64,000 nucleotides of DNA from Aldrovandia affinis (lineage: Eukaryota; Chordata; Actinopteri; Notacanthiformes; Halosauridae), in the NCBI GenBank assembly GCA_029706075.1, contig JAINUG010000007.1:10541501-10605500 (forward strand), given 5' to 3'. The translations under genes and the position numbers were made by a program. Of the stretch, positions 1-10,994 are shown piece after piece (the stretch's first letter is position 1; each line of letters starts with the position of its first letter). The notes under the pieces were generated by a model. The model searched no databases. It was not told the origin of the DNA and was given only the letters and a program-made list of their open reading frames with translations.

Positions 1-235
1 ATGAAACACTCACAGTATTAAAATTGGCCACCTCAGAGCCCTGACCTCAACATAATTGAAGCTGTGTGGGATCACTTGGACAGGGAAAAGAACAAAAAGC
101 AGCCAAAGTCAAAAGAAGAGTTATGGCAAATCCTGCAAGAAGCCTGGAAACATTTACCACAGTACTATTTGAAAAAATGGCATGTCTACCAAAGCGAATT
201 GCTTCAGTTTTGCATTCGAAGGGAGGCCACACAAA
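1..235 (+). mobile_element. Tc1/mariner transposase C-terminal fragment
   Basis: Translation on the plus strand gives WPPQSPDLNIIEAVWDHLDR, the block holding the last catalytic acidic residue of Tc1-type DDE transposases, followed by a lysine-rich tail and a helix typical of the family C-terminus. The window starts inside the element, so the N-terminal part is not seen. A stop lies just before the conserved block and no inverted repeat is evident after the gene, so this is a dead fragment. It belongs to a different Tc1 family from the copies at 9.1 and 44.9 kb. Confidence 0.8.
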
Positions 236-2169
236 ATACTGACTTGTTTTCAAAACACAAGTTTGAGTTTGAGGGAGCGAGTTACGACCGCACTGCACAG
301 AGTTAAACGCACCGATGAGAACAGATCCAATTGTAATCCCTATCGACGGGTGGGATCAGCTCGAGCGCTATCTGCAGTCCCCATCTCTGGAAGCATAACT
401 GAAAAGCCGGGGGGAAATGCAACGCCAGACTCCCAGCAGCCACAGACAGAAAACAAATAAAAAGATCCAATTTTAATCTTTATCTCGACTGAGATCAGAT
501 CGCTGTTTATCTGAGCTCACATCGCACTTTCAGAGAACAGTGACGTTTTCAAAACAGAATTAAACAGGAAACCGTGGCCACAGCTATCGACTGCATATTG
601 CCATTTGTTTTAAAAGAAATAACAAAAGGAAACGTTTTATGTTTTTATATTAATCATTTCAACAACGCAAGTGCAAAGACCAACTCGGTAAACTCGGTGA
701 AGTAGGCTACTCGGTGAAGGAACATAAGCGTCAATCATTAAAGATGAAAGTTCACAGGGAAAACAGGGAACAGGGAATTTCATATGTAGAGTCGGAAATA
801 TTATCCCTTGAGAATATTTGAAATGTAATTGGGACATTTTTATTTATGCCCAATCTGATACCAATTAACTAGTTACTGCCAAAGTATCCAGTTCTCCGAA
901 ATTCACATATAGACGCTCACTGTTTCGGAATAATTCTGAGTGACTCTTTTATCATAACAAGTGTGAACCCATATGGTCACCTGATAATTAACTTTAAGGA
1001 AGAATGCACTCGTTCCGTATGTGTGCGATTTGACACGCTCTAATAATAGGGCTGAGAATGTAAGAATTACTGTCAGAACAGATTTCAGACAGACATACCC
1101 AACGGTTGCTCCACGATAGATTTTATTGCTGGATATACTTGAAATAAGTGTTTTCAAGAGCAAGTGTTTGCTGACAACGTCTGAATCAAGTAGCTGAGTA
1201 ATCATTCTCCGCTTGTCTAGTGATAAATGTAACGAACTAGGTTCAACAAACTTCCATCGGGCTTAATCCAATGTATCCGCTAGGATATTGCTATTATTAA
1301 AATAGAATTATTACAATTAAAGTTATCATTCTGGATACTTACGTTTTATTTGTCTCGGTTTACTCTGCTTTCTTCTGGACATGGCTGTTCCGTTTTCAGC
1401 AACGACGAAGCGACCTGCCCGCGGAGAACTAACAATGTACCCTGGTTCGGTCACGGGACGGAGATATCCATGTCCTGCTCTGTCCGGTAATTGTTCGCGG
1501 TGATCGCTACCTGTGGACCCGCGGGAGAGAGAGACACTTTTCCCTCCCGTTTTAGATGTTCTCGATGTCCCGTTCTCCTTTCCCGTGTCTTTGATCCAGT
1601 TTTCTCACCCTATCGAAAGGAATTGTTCTTATTACAGTTGTGGTTATCATGGTTTTCGTTTCTGGTTTTCTCCGGTTCCTCTCCCCCACTGTACCGCAAG
1701 CGCGTACTTTGAATGGAAATCGCGCAATCTATCAGACAGCGGGGTGAGATCACGCCCCCGTGCGTGTGACGCAGCACCGCACGCTCCTCGCGAGCGGCGT
1801 CGACGCTCAAAACCAGCACTCCATGTGAATGAAAAGAGCGCTTATTCTTAAATTGAAATAACGGGCCAACAATATATTAAAATGAGAATTTGCTTTGTAC
1901 GTTGCTGCCCCCTAGCGGAATATATGAGCTTCGAGAGAGATAGGTAGATAATTATGAGGCATTTAAATAATGCATTGTTTCATTGACAAGTGGTTTGGTA
2001 AAATGCACTTGAATTAAATAATGTATTGATTAATTGGCAATCGATTTGAAAAAAACAGAACCATCAAAGATGATCTGCAATTCCGTTCGCCATCACTTTC
2101 AATAAATCCTTTTCTGGTTTGAGGTCCACATGCATCAGTGTGCCAATCAATCCGTTATTTAATTAAGAT
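236..2169. other. Unassigned region with a GC-rich stretch
   Basis: No convincing gene was found. The part from about 1,370 to 1,830 is richer in CpG than its surroundings and could be a promoter or untranslated first exon of an unseen transcript, but the open frames there have no recognisable domain. The rest is AT-rich and shows no clear repeat. Confidence 0.3.
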
Positions 2170-2400
2170 TTTTAAGAGTTCGCCAGAGTCGGCTCTGGCC
2201 GGGAGTGCCACCAGGGGCGGCGATTGGCTGTCTGCCCCAGGGAGGGGGGAGGGAAGCCGACAGGACGTTCACTGCGCACAAGAGTGGCTCTGTAGTACCA
2301 GGTTACGGTCAACGCCTGGCAAGTGTCCTCTCGGAGGAGACGATGCTTCGCCTTCGTCACTACCGGTCGCAGGACTACTTAGACAAATTAGTTGTCAGTT
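2170..2400 (+). mobile_element. SINE-like repeat related to the one at 47.6 kb
   Basis: The body from ATTGGCTGTCTGCCCCAGGG through the CCGACAGGACG and GAGGAGACGATGC blocks matches the reverse complement of 47,640-47,830, the body of a tRNA-headed SINE. Here the tRNA-like head is not well kept. No target duplication was seen. It is a diverged, probably truncated copy. Confidence 0.6.
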
Positions 2401-2520
2401 AATCAATCGATTATTTAAATCAATTACATTCTATTCAATTCAATAATCATTTTTACATGTTTTGACATTAATAATTCCTAATAATATGAAACGTTTTAAC
2501 GTTGAAACATTCACACCCCT

Positions 2521-3660
2521 AGTAGGGGTATAAAGATGTGTGAGTGCACATGTGTATGTATGTTTGTGAGTAGGGTATAGAGGTGTGTAAGTGCACATGT
2601 GTATGTATGTTTGTGAGTAGGGTATAAAGATGTGTGAGTGCACGTGTATGTATGTTTGTGAGTAGGGTATAGAGGTGTGTGAGTGCATGTGTATGTATGT
2701 TTGTGAGTAGGGTATAGAGGTGTGTGAGTGCACGTGTGTATATGTTTGTGAGTAGGGTATAGAGATGTGTGAGTGCACGTGTATGTATGTTTGTGAGTAG
2801 GGTATAGAGGTGTGTGAGTGCACGTGTGTATATGTTTGTGAGTAGGGTATAGAGGTGTGTGAGTGCACGTGTATGTATGTTTGTGAGTAGGGTATAGAGG
2901 TGTGTGAGTGCACGTGTATGTATGTTTGTGAGTAGGGTATAGAGGTGTGTGAGTGCACGTGTATGTATGTTTGTGAGTAGGGTATAGAGGTGTGTGAGTG
3001 CACGTGTATGTATGTTTGTGAGTAGGGTATAGAGGTGTGTGAGTGCACGTGTATGTATGTTTGTGAGTAGGGTATAGAGGTGTGTAAGTGCACGTGTATG
3101 TATGTTTGTGAGTAGGGTATAGAGGTGTGTGAGTGCACGCGTATGTATGTTTGTGAGTAGGGTATAGAGGTGTGTGAGTGCACGTGTATGTATGTTTGTG
3201 AGTAGGGTATAAAGATGTGTGAGTGCACATGTGTATGTATGTTTGTGAGTAGGGTATAGAGGTGTGTGAGTGCACGTGTATGTATGTTTGTGAGTAGGGT
3301 ATAGAGGTGTGTGAGTGCACGTGTGTATATGTTTGTGAGTAGGGTATAGAGGTGTGTGAGTGCATGTGTATGTATGTTTGTGAGTAGGGTATAGAGGTGT
3401 GTGAGTGCACGTGTGTATATGTTTGTGAGTAGGGTATAGAGATGTGTGAGTGCACGTGTATGTATGTTTGTGAGTAGGGTATAGAGATGTGTGAGTGCAC
3501 GTGTATGTATGTTTGTGAGTAGGGTATAGAGGTGTGTGAGTGCACATGTGTATGTATGTTTGTGAGTAGGGTATAGAGGTGTGTGAGTGCACGCGTATGT
3601 ATGTTTGTGAGTAGGGTATAGAGATGTGTGAGTGCACATGTGTATATGTTTGTGAGTTGG
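2521..3660. repeat. 45-bp minisatellite, about 25 units
   Basis: A tandem array with a 45-bp period; a typical unit begins TTGTGAGTAGGGTATAGAGG and continues with a TGTGAGTGCACGTGTATGTATGT segment in variants. Unit types differ at the CACGTG/CACATGTG/CACGCG block and at GAGG/AAGA, and some are 2 bp longer. Because 45 is a multiple of three, all three minus frames stay open for over 1 kb; these are not genes. Confidence 0.95.
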
Positions 3661-3675
3661 GTCTGCTGCATGCAT

Positions 3676-4555
3676 CCTCTCTGGGTGACTGCAGAGAGGT
3701 CAGGCAGTTCTCTGATGGATAATGATGTGTTTAAAGTTTAGTGCCAGAAAACACAACCTGATTAGCAGCTAATCTTCTTGACAGTGCGTCATCCATCATT
3801 AGCCCTGCCCCACCCTGCTCTGCACTCACTGTGTATTTGGACAACTGAGGGTGGTTTATATAGAGAGTGAAAATATATAATAAACACACAGATTAAAACC
3901 TCCTGAACTGAATGTTTTGAGTAAGATTGTTTATTGGTGATTGGGGGGGGCAGGCATGAGTAGACATGAGAGCAGATGGGTGAAATGCTCCAGTTTGAGC
4001 AGCACGTTTCAGCTCTCTCTCAAACTTTTATACTCTACAGATCCTTGGTCCTTGTACAATGTGCGATGGTAAAGTGCGATGTCTTTAAAATACAGGAGAC
4101 GAAATCTCGCAATAGAAAACTGCTACTTGATAACCCAACCACCATGGAAATTCTATACTTTAGCAACTGTAGGTGTGGCCTTGCTGAGACTTCTCTAGAA
4201 AGGGATTAAAGTCATCTTTATACCATTGTTACAGTATTGTTACAGTATTTCTCAATATAAATTGGTTTAGGTGTTTGTGGCCCTCGGGACCAAGGACAGC
4301 TCCCCAGAAGCAGCAGCGGGTCCAAGGGAAACATCGCACCAAACAGGGGCAGCTGTCCGGTTCTGAAACTGGGAGACCACTGAGTCTGATTCCCACATCA
4401 AGCAGCCATCTCTCATCCAGTAATCAGGCCAGGCTATGTGAAAGGGGAGCTCCACAGATCTCAGAGGAGAAGTACCTCTGACAAGCAGAACTAGATGCCA
4501 AGACAAAAGCTCCTCCCTATTCTCTCTTAATTAAATTAAATTCAATTCAATTCTG
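3676..4555. other. No gene seen
   Basis: Non-coding sequence between the minisatellite and a LINE fragment. A run of eight G lies near 3,943. Nothing else was recognised. Confidence 0.3.
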
Positions 4556-5230
4556 TGCAGCACTGTTTGTTGATTTGTCAAAAGCATTCGACTCCGTGGA
4601 CCATGAATTACTGTTGTATAGACAAAGCAATATTGGTCTTAGTCATGGAATGATAAGCTGGTTCAGGAATTGCCTCACAGACAGAACACAATGTGTATTT
4701 GCAAGTTTTTTAGAAATGAACAACGGTGTTCCGCAAAGGGTCTGTCCTAGCACCAGTTTTATTTTCTGTTTTTATAAATAATCTGGGCAAAGGAATCCAT
4801 CCAGCAAAGCTGCATTTTTATGCTGATGGTACAGTTATTTACTCAAGTGCTCCCTGCCTTACACAGGCAATTGAAGAACTTCAGTCTGCCTTTCAATGTC
4901 TTCAGACCTCTCTTAATCTTAAACTAGTCTTAATGCACAGAAAACAAAATACATTACCTTTTCAAGGGCTTGCTCGCAGCCAACAGATTATGTTAATATT
5001 TTTACTTTAAAGGGGGCAGCCATAGAAAAGGTCTCATCCTACAAGTATCTTGGATTGTTGTTGGATGAAAAGCTTTCTTTTAAGGTGAACATTGAAAATC
5101 TTCAAAATAAATTTAAACTGAAACTTGTTTTTTTCTTTCACAACAAGCAATGTTTTTCTTTTGAGGCTAGAAAGAAACTTGTTCAAGCTACATTCCTGTC
5201 TGTAATTGACTATGGTGACATAATGCATAT
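4556..5230 (+). mobile_element. LINE reverse transcriptase fragment (L2/Rex1-like)
   Basis: Plus-strand frames give DLSKAFDSVDHELLL, then GSVLAPVLFSVFINNLGKGI, then HFYADGTVIY (the YADD catalytic box, here YADG), then SYKYLGLLLDEKLSF and FEARKKLVQATFLSVIDYGD. This order is fingers/palm to thumb of a non-LTR reverse transcriptase of the L2/CR1 group. The pieces lie in different frames, so there are at least two frameshifts, and the last catalytic Asp is lost. An LTR element is inserted at the 3' end at 5,231, within the thumb region. Confidence 0.8.
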
Positions 5231-5795
5231 TGTGGCAGCCCAAGGGGCTGCACAAGGAAATGGCTGCCTAGCCTACAACACATGGGAGCCAGGAAACACT
5301 ACATTTCCCAGCAGGCCACAGTTACACCTGAGCCAAGTCAAGCAATGGGGACTAACGACCAGCTGAAAGCCATTTCGAGGCCTATTTAAAGGGCTGATTC
5401 CCATCACACTTGGAAAGGAGTAGGAATGTGTTTGGAAAGGAGTTGGTGAGTGTGTTTGGGAAGTAGAGAACCTGTGAAGTCGTTTGACCAGCCAGGATTT
5501 GAGGAGAGAGTGTTTTGGAGTGTTGTGTATGAAATTGGATTGTTTTGAGGACCCCCTTTGGATTGACTATGGACTGGATTATGGAACTTGAAATGGACAC
5601 TGACAACGAGATAAAGATTGTGGACTTTGTGTTTGTATTCCCCCGAATACCCCGCCCTTTGTTTTGTGTAGTGTTTGTCAAGAGTAAGTTTAATAAATTA
5701 TCATTTTGTTTATATTACTACTCCTCTGTGTTCTTGAACTTGCCTACGCCCTCTGCAAGGTCCGTGTGTGTCGCCCAACCCCTGGGGACACCACA
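5231..5795 (+). repeat. Long terminal repeat
   Basis: Begins TGTGGCAGCC and ends GGGGACACCACA, giving short inverted TGTGG/CCACA ends. An AATAAA-type signal lies near 5,692. About 565 bp, a normal LTR length. A partial second copy is recognisable from the shared ACACTGACAACGAGAT block at about 6,294. Confidence 0.7.
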
Positions 5796-6323
5796 TATGG
5801 TGGAGAATGCGGGCAGAGGGCAGCACATATAGGCAAGAGGAGGTAGTGCAGCAGGATTTGTGTTTGGTTTTTGCAACGGACTCCACGATGGAAGAGCTGC
5901 ACTAACTGAAGAGACGGGTGGCCATGGTGGAGGACCGATGGGGAGTCCCCCCTCCGTGAGGTCCAACAGCTGAAGCAGAGTGCCCAGATTGAGCTGTGCA
6001 AGACGAAGGCTGAGTTGGGGACATTGGAGGAGCACCACCTGATGGCTATGGTGAAGTTGCAGGAGGAGCACTGAGAGTGCTGGGAATCATGGCTGGGGAG
6101 CTGGAAAAGGAGAAGACATCCCTTGTCGATGAAGTGAGGCGGGTAGAGGCCCACAACCTGGCGCTGGAAGTAAAGGTGAGAACCCTATCCAAGATGTTGG
6201 AAGGAAAGAATCTGCAGTGTCTGGACATCCAGGAGTCCCAGGACCAGGCCAAAGAAGAATGGCAGGGCCTTGGAGGATGTACTGGATTTTGAACACTGAC
6301 AACGAGATCAAGATTGCGGACTT
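5231..6323 (+). mobile_element. LTR retroelement fossil (Ty3/Gypsy-like, family uncertain) nested in the LINE
   Basis: A complete-looking 5' LTR (5,231-5,795) is followed by a primer-binding-site-like stretch, a short internal part with coiled-coil coding potential around 6,080-6,290, and then a short second match to the LTR at about 6,278-6,323. The element is broken and mostly deleted, with only about 1.1 kb left. The LTR and internal part start directly inside the LINE reverse transcriptase, so it inserted after the LINE. Family assignment is inferred from the LTR and primer-site layout only. Confidence 0.6.
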
Positions 6324-7020
6324 ATGGGTTGGATAAGTCCTGGGGGGAAGTGTCCCGGTCGTGGCTGAGGGATCCTGTGCTGGATGTGTTGTGGTGGCTC
6401 CATTGGTGGGTACTGCAGGGGGCGCTGTGGTGGGCAGTACTCTGGCCTTGGTCGCGGCATCCTGACTGGTGTTCTGTGTGCAGGTCCAGATGTACGTGGC
6501 ACTGGTCTCTGTGTGCTGGGGGCTCATATGTTGCTCCTGTGGGGGGTGACTGGATCTTGTCCCAGGGCAATGTTCTTCAGAGTCTTTGCAAACACAGGCA
6601 TCACTTCTCTGTAGGGGTGCACATGGTCAGATAAGCTGTCAGGACCAAGGGTGGGATGGTGGGCTAGATTAATGTTGGGCCGCAGGGCACACTCTTTAGA
6701 GATTACTGCATTCACCTTCTGGGTCGTATGGGGGTGGAAATCTTTTCTGGGCAGCAGGGTGGATATGATGATTTTTGAGTTGGGGAAGGAACTAGCTGTG
6801 CTCTCAGGTTGTTTGTGCCCATGTGGATCAGAATATGACTGGGAGATCCAAGCCTGGACTCTGACAGCAGCTCTAAGGCTCTTTTAGTGTTTGGACACCA
6901 GGTACCAGTCTCTCTCTCAGACATTAACGCCCATGCCGTTTCCCTGCCTGAGCACCCGGGGGATACTTAACCACTGGACATTCGTGCCCCACTCCCAAAC
7001 CCAATGCTAACCACCTACAA
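6324..7020 (-). pseudogene. SGNH-esterase-like ORF fragment, probably LINE ORF1
   Basis: Minus-strand frames show SHILIHMGTNNLRAQ (the GTND-type block of SGNH hydrolases) and then SLSDHVHPYREVMPVFAKTL (the DxxH-type block), followed by a Pro/Thr-rich tail. Such esterase domains occur in ORF1 of some fish L2-clade LINEs. The blocks fall in different frames with at least two shifts, so it is decayed. It could also be part of another repeat; no host gene is suggested. Confidence 0.5.
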
Positions 7021-7296
7021 AGTTCTGGACCTCATTGACTTATTTGGGAATTGGGAGAGCCCCCCGACAAAGCCCGGACTGGAAAGTGGACTGTGAATGT
7101 GGAGTGGGTATATTTTAGTTTAGGGGTTGCAGGGAGCTGCCTGGTAAGGATGTAGGGACTGTGTTTCAGTATGATGGTGGGGTAGACAGTACTGCCAGCT
7201 GGATTATAGGCCTGCCCTAATACTCTCACCACAGCTGATCTGAGTTTGTCCACCCTTGTGTTTGATAAAGGCCTATACATGCTCGCGCGACTGCAA

Positions 7297-7352
7297 CGCA
7301 ACATCCTCTGCAACACGTTGATGTTGCAGAGGGTGTTGCAGAGGATGTTGCG
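7297..7352. repeat. Perfect 20-bp inverted repeat near the Harbinger-like left end
   Basis: CGCAACATCCTCTGCAACAC at 7,297-7,316 and its exact complement at 7,333-7,352 are separated by 16 bases that repeat part of the arm. A weaker version of the same palindrome sits near the right end (about 10,875-10,915). It would form a strong hairpin. Confidence 0.9.
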
Positions 7353-7361
7353 TACCTAGTG

Positions 7362-7675
7362 TGACGGTGTTGGTTCTGCCCGCAGTCTGCAGCGGCCTCA
7401 CGTGAGCCCATCCGCTACACTCTCCCCCTCGAAACTCATGCGGCAGCAACCACGGCCCAACCGATTGCCATCAGTTGTATTATCCGAGTCACGCGGCACC
7501 ACTGTGACGGTGTAGGCTCTGCCCGCAGCGAGTTTCGAACCGAGGGGATCTCCGACGCGACAAGAGAGCGATTAAGCTCGCCGAGCTAAAGACTCAAGTC
7601 CCTAACTCCGGGAACTAATTGCACTCTTATCCACGTCACTCTGCAGCGGCCTCACGTGAGCCCATCCGCTACACT
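7362..7675 (-). repeat. tRNA-like repeat, one full and one internally deleted copy
   Basis: GTGACGGTGT..CTGCCCGCAG starts copies at 7,362 and 7,502, and both end in GCGGCCTCACGTGAGCCCAT plus CCGCTACACT (7,389-7,421 and 7,643-7,675). The full copy carries on the minus strand a B-box-like GGTTCGAAACTC and an A-box-like TTAGCTCGGCGAG, suggesting a tRNA-derived SINE or relic. The first copy lacks the middle. Confidence 0.55.
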
Positions 7676-7785
7676 AGCACAAAAATCAAACTCGCAACAT
7701 GTCCCGTAGATGTTGCACAGCATTGATTGGTTGGTTAGCGAATGGAGGCGGGGCTGTGATGGTCATAGTTCATCGAGCTTGTACA

Positions 7786-7845
7786 TCATTTTTTTACATT
7801 TTAAGCATTTACCAGACGCTTTTATCCAAAGCGACATCCAGATTA
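7786..7845 (+). mobile_element. V-SINE-type conserved domain fragment
   Basis: Contains AAGCATTTACCAGACGCTTT followed by TATCCAAAGCGACAT, the widely shared core of fish V-SINEs and HE1/DANA-type SINEs. Only the core is present; no tRNA head was seen. A more diverged version is at 8,262-8,322. Confidence 0.6.
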
Positions 7846-8261
7846 GGGGAGAAAGATAAAAGCATCGATTTTTTAAATTCTGTGAAAAGACCATCCTTCA
7901 TTTCCCTTAATACATTAACATTATTTTCAAGAGTCGTCTGCTGGTTCCTTTGTTCCACGTGAATTGACTCTATTATTTTAATGCTATAAAGGTGAGTTGC
8001 TCGCACACAAGCTGCTTTCATAACAGGCGTACTTTACAGGTTTTAAAGTCTATTGCACTGACAGTACATTAAACTCGGAGATTCTGCAAACAACGAACGA
8101 TCGACTGTGGTCTTCACGCCATTCTAAATTATATATTTAAGGTTGCAAATATCCAGATGTTTTGTGTTGCGCTTTAGATTACATATAAATGTAACATGTC
8201 ACTACAACACCTTAATGCGCAGAATATTCAACTAACAAAACAAAGAAAGAGCAGGGTGCAT

Positions 8262-8322
8262 ATACATTTTTTAAGCATATAGCAAACGCTCTTATCCAGA
8301 GCGATTTACTAGATGTGCATTA
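8262..8322 (+). mobile_element. V-SINE-type core, diverged
   Basis: TAAGCATATAGCAAACGCTC then TTATCCAGAGCGATTTA matches the same SINE core as 7,786-7,845 with several changes. No head or target duplication was seen. Confidence 0.45.
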
Positions 8323-8549
8323 ATACATGGTAAGAACAATCATAGTTCGCACAAGAGATCAGTGAAGTAATAGACATCGTTGTTGGCAGCTGCATGCAAC
8401 GATATATATACAACAACTGTATAGCCTATATCTATGTCAACGTTAGCTAAGCAAAACTATCGATATCTAGCTAGCTAGCAACCTGGTATCATAGCCAAAT
8501 AAGGCTCACTAACAGTAGCTAACGATATAGATAACTAGCATAATTTCCT

Positions 8550-8955
8550 AGCAGACCTCCTCACCCGCTATACCAACGTCAGGGCCCTCAGATCTGCTGA
8601 TAAGGGTTTCCTAACCACCCGTAAGTCCAACCTCAAGTCTAGGGGGGGGCGTGCTTTTGCTGTCGCGGCCCCTGACCTCTGGAACAGCATCCCCATGTCC
8701 ATCAGATTTGCCCCCTCCATCGAGTCCTTTAAATCTAAGCTCAAAACTCACTTGTATTCCTTAGCGTTCCCCGACTCACACTGACTCCTGCCTTGTTTGT
8801 TTTGACGTGTTGTTCTGTTCCTTTGTATGTCTGTTGGTTGTTTATTTTCTGTTTATTTTTACTCTTAGGCTACCTGTATTGTAAAGCACTTTGGTTGACG
8901 AGCGTCATGTTTAAATGTGCTATATAAATAAAATTTGATTGATTGATTGATTGAT
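8550..8955 (+). mobile_element. 5'-truncated L2-type LINE with TTGA tail
   Basis: Plus-strand frame reads DLLTRYTNVRALRSADKGFL and RAFAVAAPDLWNSIPMSIRF, then SFKSKLKTHLYSLAFPDSH and a stop, the typical C-terminus of fish L2 reverse transcriptases. A short 3' UTR (AAAGCACTTTGGTTGACGAG, GCTATATAAATAAAATT) leads to (TTGA)n. Over 90 per cent of the element is missing. The coding end is still open, so it looks fairly young. Confidence 0.85.
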
Positions 8956-9069
8956 GTTCAAATTATGCTAGTAGGAACATGGTAAGAACAATCATAGTTC
9001 GCACAAGAGATCAGTGAAGTAATACAGCGATAGACATCGTTGTTGGCAGCTGTATACCATACCTGTATA

Positions 9070-10675
9070 CAGTGGGGAAAATAAGTATTTAGTCAGCCAC
9101 CAATTGTGCAAGTTCTCCCACTTAAAAAGATGAGAGAGGCCTGTAATTTTCATCATAGGTATACCTCAACTATGAGAGACAAAATGAGAAAAAAAAATCC
9201 AGAAAATCACATTGTCTGATTTTTAAATAATTTATTTGCAAATTATGGTGGAAAAAAAGTATTTGGTCAATAACAAAAGTTCATCTCAATACTTATTGTT
9301 ATATACCCTTTGTTGGCAATGACAAAGGTCAAACGTTTTCTGTAAGTCTTCACAAGGTTTCCACACACTGTTGCTGGTATGTTGGCCCATTCCTCCATGC
9401 AGATCTCCTCTAGAGCAGTGATGTTTTGGGGCTGTCGCTGGGCAACACAGACTTTCAACTCCCTCCAAAGATTTTCTATGGGGTTGAGATCTGGAGACTG
9501 GCTAGACCACTCCAGGACCTTGAAATGCTTCTTACGAAGCCACTCCTTCGTTGCCCGGGCGGTGTGTTTGGGATCATTGTCATGCTGAAAGACCCAGCCA
9601 CGTTTCATCTTCAATGCCCTTGCTGATGGAAGGAGGTTTTCACTCAAAATCTCACGATACATGGCCCCATTCATTCTTTCCTTTACACGGATCAGTCGTC
9701 CTGGTCCCTTTGCGGAAAAACAGCCCCAAAGCATGATGTTTCCACCCCCATGCTTCACAGTAGGTATGGTGTTCTTTGGATGCAACTCAGCATTCTTTCT
9801 CCTCCAAACACGAGAAGTTGAGTTTCTACCAAAAAGTTCTATTTTGGTTTAATCTGACCACATGACATTCTCCCAATCCTCTTCTGGATCATCCAAATGC
9901 TCTCTAGCAAACCTCAGACGGGCCTGGACATGTACTGGCTTAAGCAGGGGGACACGTCTGGCACTGCAGGATTTGAGTCCCTGGCGGCGTAGTGTGTTAC
10001 TGATGGTAGCCTTTGTTACTTTGGTCCCAGCTCTCTGCAGGTCATTCACTAGGTCCCCCCGTGTGGTTCTGGGATTTTTGCTCACCGTTCTTGTGATCAT
10101 TTTGACTCCACGGGGTGAGATCTTGCGTGGAGCCCCAGATCGAGGGAGATTACCAGTGGTCTTGTATGTCTTCCATTTTCTAATAATTGCTCCCACAGTT
10201 GATTTCTTCACAACAAGCTGCTTACCTATTGCAGATTCAGTCTTCCCAGCCCGGTGCAGGTCTACAATTTTGTTTCTGGTGTCCTTTGACAGCTCTTTGG
10301 TCTTGGCCATAGTGGAGTTTGGAGTGTGACTGTTTGAGGTTGTGGACAGGTGTCTTTTATACTGATAACGAGTTCAAACAGGTTCCATTAATACCGGTAA
10401 CGAGTGGAGGACAGAGGAGCCTCTTAAAGAAGAAGTTACAGGTCTGTGAGAGCCAGAAATCTTGCTTGTTTGTAGGTGACCAAATACTTATTTTCCACCA
10501 TAATTTGCAAATAAATTCTTTAAAAATCAGACAATGTGATTTTCTGGATTTTTTTCCCTCATTTTGTCTCTCATAGTTGAGGTATACCTATGATGAAAAT
10601 TACAGGCCTCTCTCATCTTTTTAAGTGGGAGAACTTGCACAATTGGTGGCTGACTAAATACTTATTTTCCCCATT
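9070..10675 (-). mobile_element. Almost whole Tc1-type transposon with long inverted repeats
   Basis: Starts CAGTGGGGAAAATAAGTATT after TATA and ends in the inverted match at about 10,675. The terminal inverted repeats are about 190 bp and almost identical, each reaching the ATTTGCAAATAA-type block. The transposase gene lies on the minus strand inside. The extreme right end has lost the last few bases (CCCCAT where CCCCACTG is expected). It sits in the second copy of a local duplication, whose first copy shows the empty site. Confidence 0.92.
9267..10310 (-). pseudogene. Tc1 transposase with a single in-frame stop
   Basis: Reading starts [20 protein letters not shown] at 10,310 and keeps one frame to the stop at 9,267, 347 codons, the usual Tc1 length. 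The N-terminus has paired helix-turn-helix DNA-binding parts (residues about 1-110) joined by a [10 protein letters not shown] hook-like linker. The DDE triad is intact by position: D153 (VMWSD), D244 (HDNDPKH) and E279 (NPIENLW), matching the Sleeping Beauty spacing D-90-D-34-E. Codon 154, right after the first Asp, is TAA where the family has GAA, one base change. The protein would cut and paste its own inverted repeats; as shown it makes only the DNA-binding half. Confidence 0.9.
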
Positions 10676-10994
10676 TATCTATGTCAACGTTAGCTAAGCA
10701 AAACTATAGGTATATCTAGCTAGCTAGCTAGCAACCTGGTATCACGGCCAAATAAAGCTCGCTAACAGTAGCTAACGATATAGATAGCTAGCATAATTTG
10801 TTCAACACGGTATAAAATGAACCAGCTTCAGGAAGTGTAAGGACACCATGTTGTGTATGTTGCGCAAAAGTATGTATTGCCAAATGCTCTGCAACATGTT
10901 GCAGAGGAATGTCGCATCGCAGTCACGTTGCTTACCGCAGAAGCATGTAGAGGCCTTAACCCTGGTGGTATATTCGTTTTCCTGTAACAGCCAA

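Larger units (their letters stand above)
8326..10798. repeat. Local direct duplication, second copy split by a Tc1 element
   Basis: The block from CATGGTAAGAACAATCATAG to the AGCTAGCTAGCAACCTGGTA and GATATAGATAACTAGCATAA region occurs at 8,326-8,545 and again at 8,978-9,069 plus 10,676-10,798. The copies are nearly identical apart from small indels. The second is interrupted at TA by the Tc1 transposon. An L2 3' end lies between them. Confidence 0.85.
7269..10956. mobile_element. Harbinger-like DNA element with nested insertions
   Basis: The ends are inverted: left AGGCCTATACATGCTCGCG, right (reverse complement) AGGCCTCTACATGCTTCTGCG, followed on both sides by diverged GACTGCAACGCAACATCCTCTGCAACA-type sequence. 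Both ends are flanked by TAA (7,266-7,268 and 10,957-10,959), the 3-bp target type of PIF/Harbinger. No Harbinger transposase was seen. The interior holds a tRNA-like repeat, V-SINE-like pieces, an L2 3' end and a Tc1 element, plus a local duplication. Family assignment rests on ends and target only. Confidence 0.6.

Noticed and set aside
1370-1830. First coding exon of an unknown gene
   Set aside because: GC-rich with open frames, but no conserved protein sequence and no supported splice partner.
2521-3660. CRISPR-like array
   Set aside because: Units are head-to-tail without unique spacers, in a vertebrate genome; it is a minisatellite.
2440-3675. Three long minus-strand open frames of 372-411 codons rich in His/Tyr/Thr
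   Set aside because: They all come from the 45-bp minisatellite; a period divisible by three keeps all frames open. No start context or domain.
7500-7675. Possible tRNA gene (A- and B-box-like blocks)
   Set aside because: Stem pairing of a full tRNA was not found and the sequence is part of a repeated unit; SINE-type relic is more likely.
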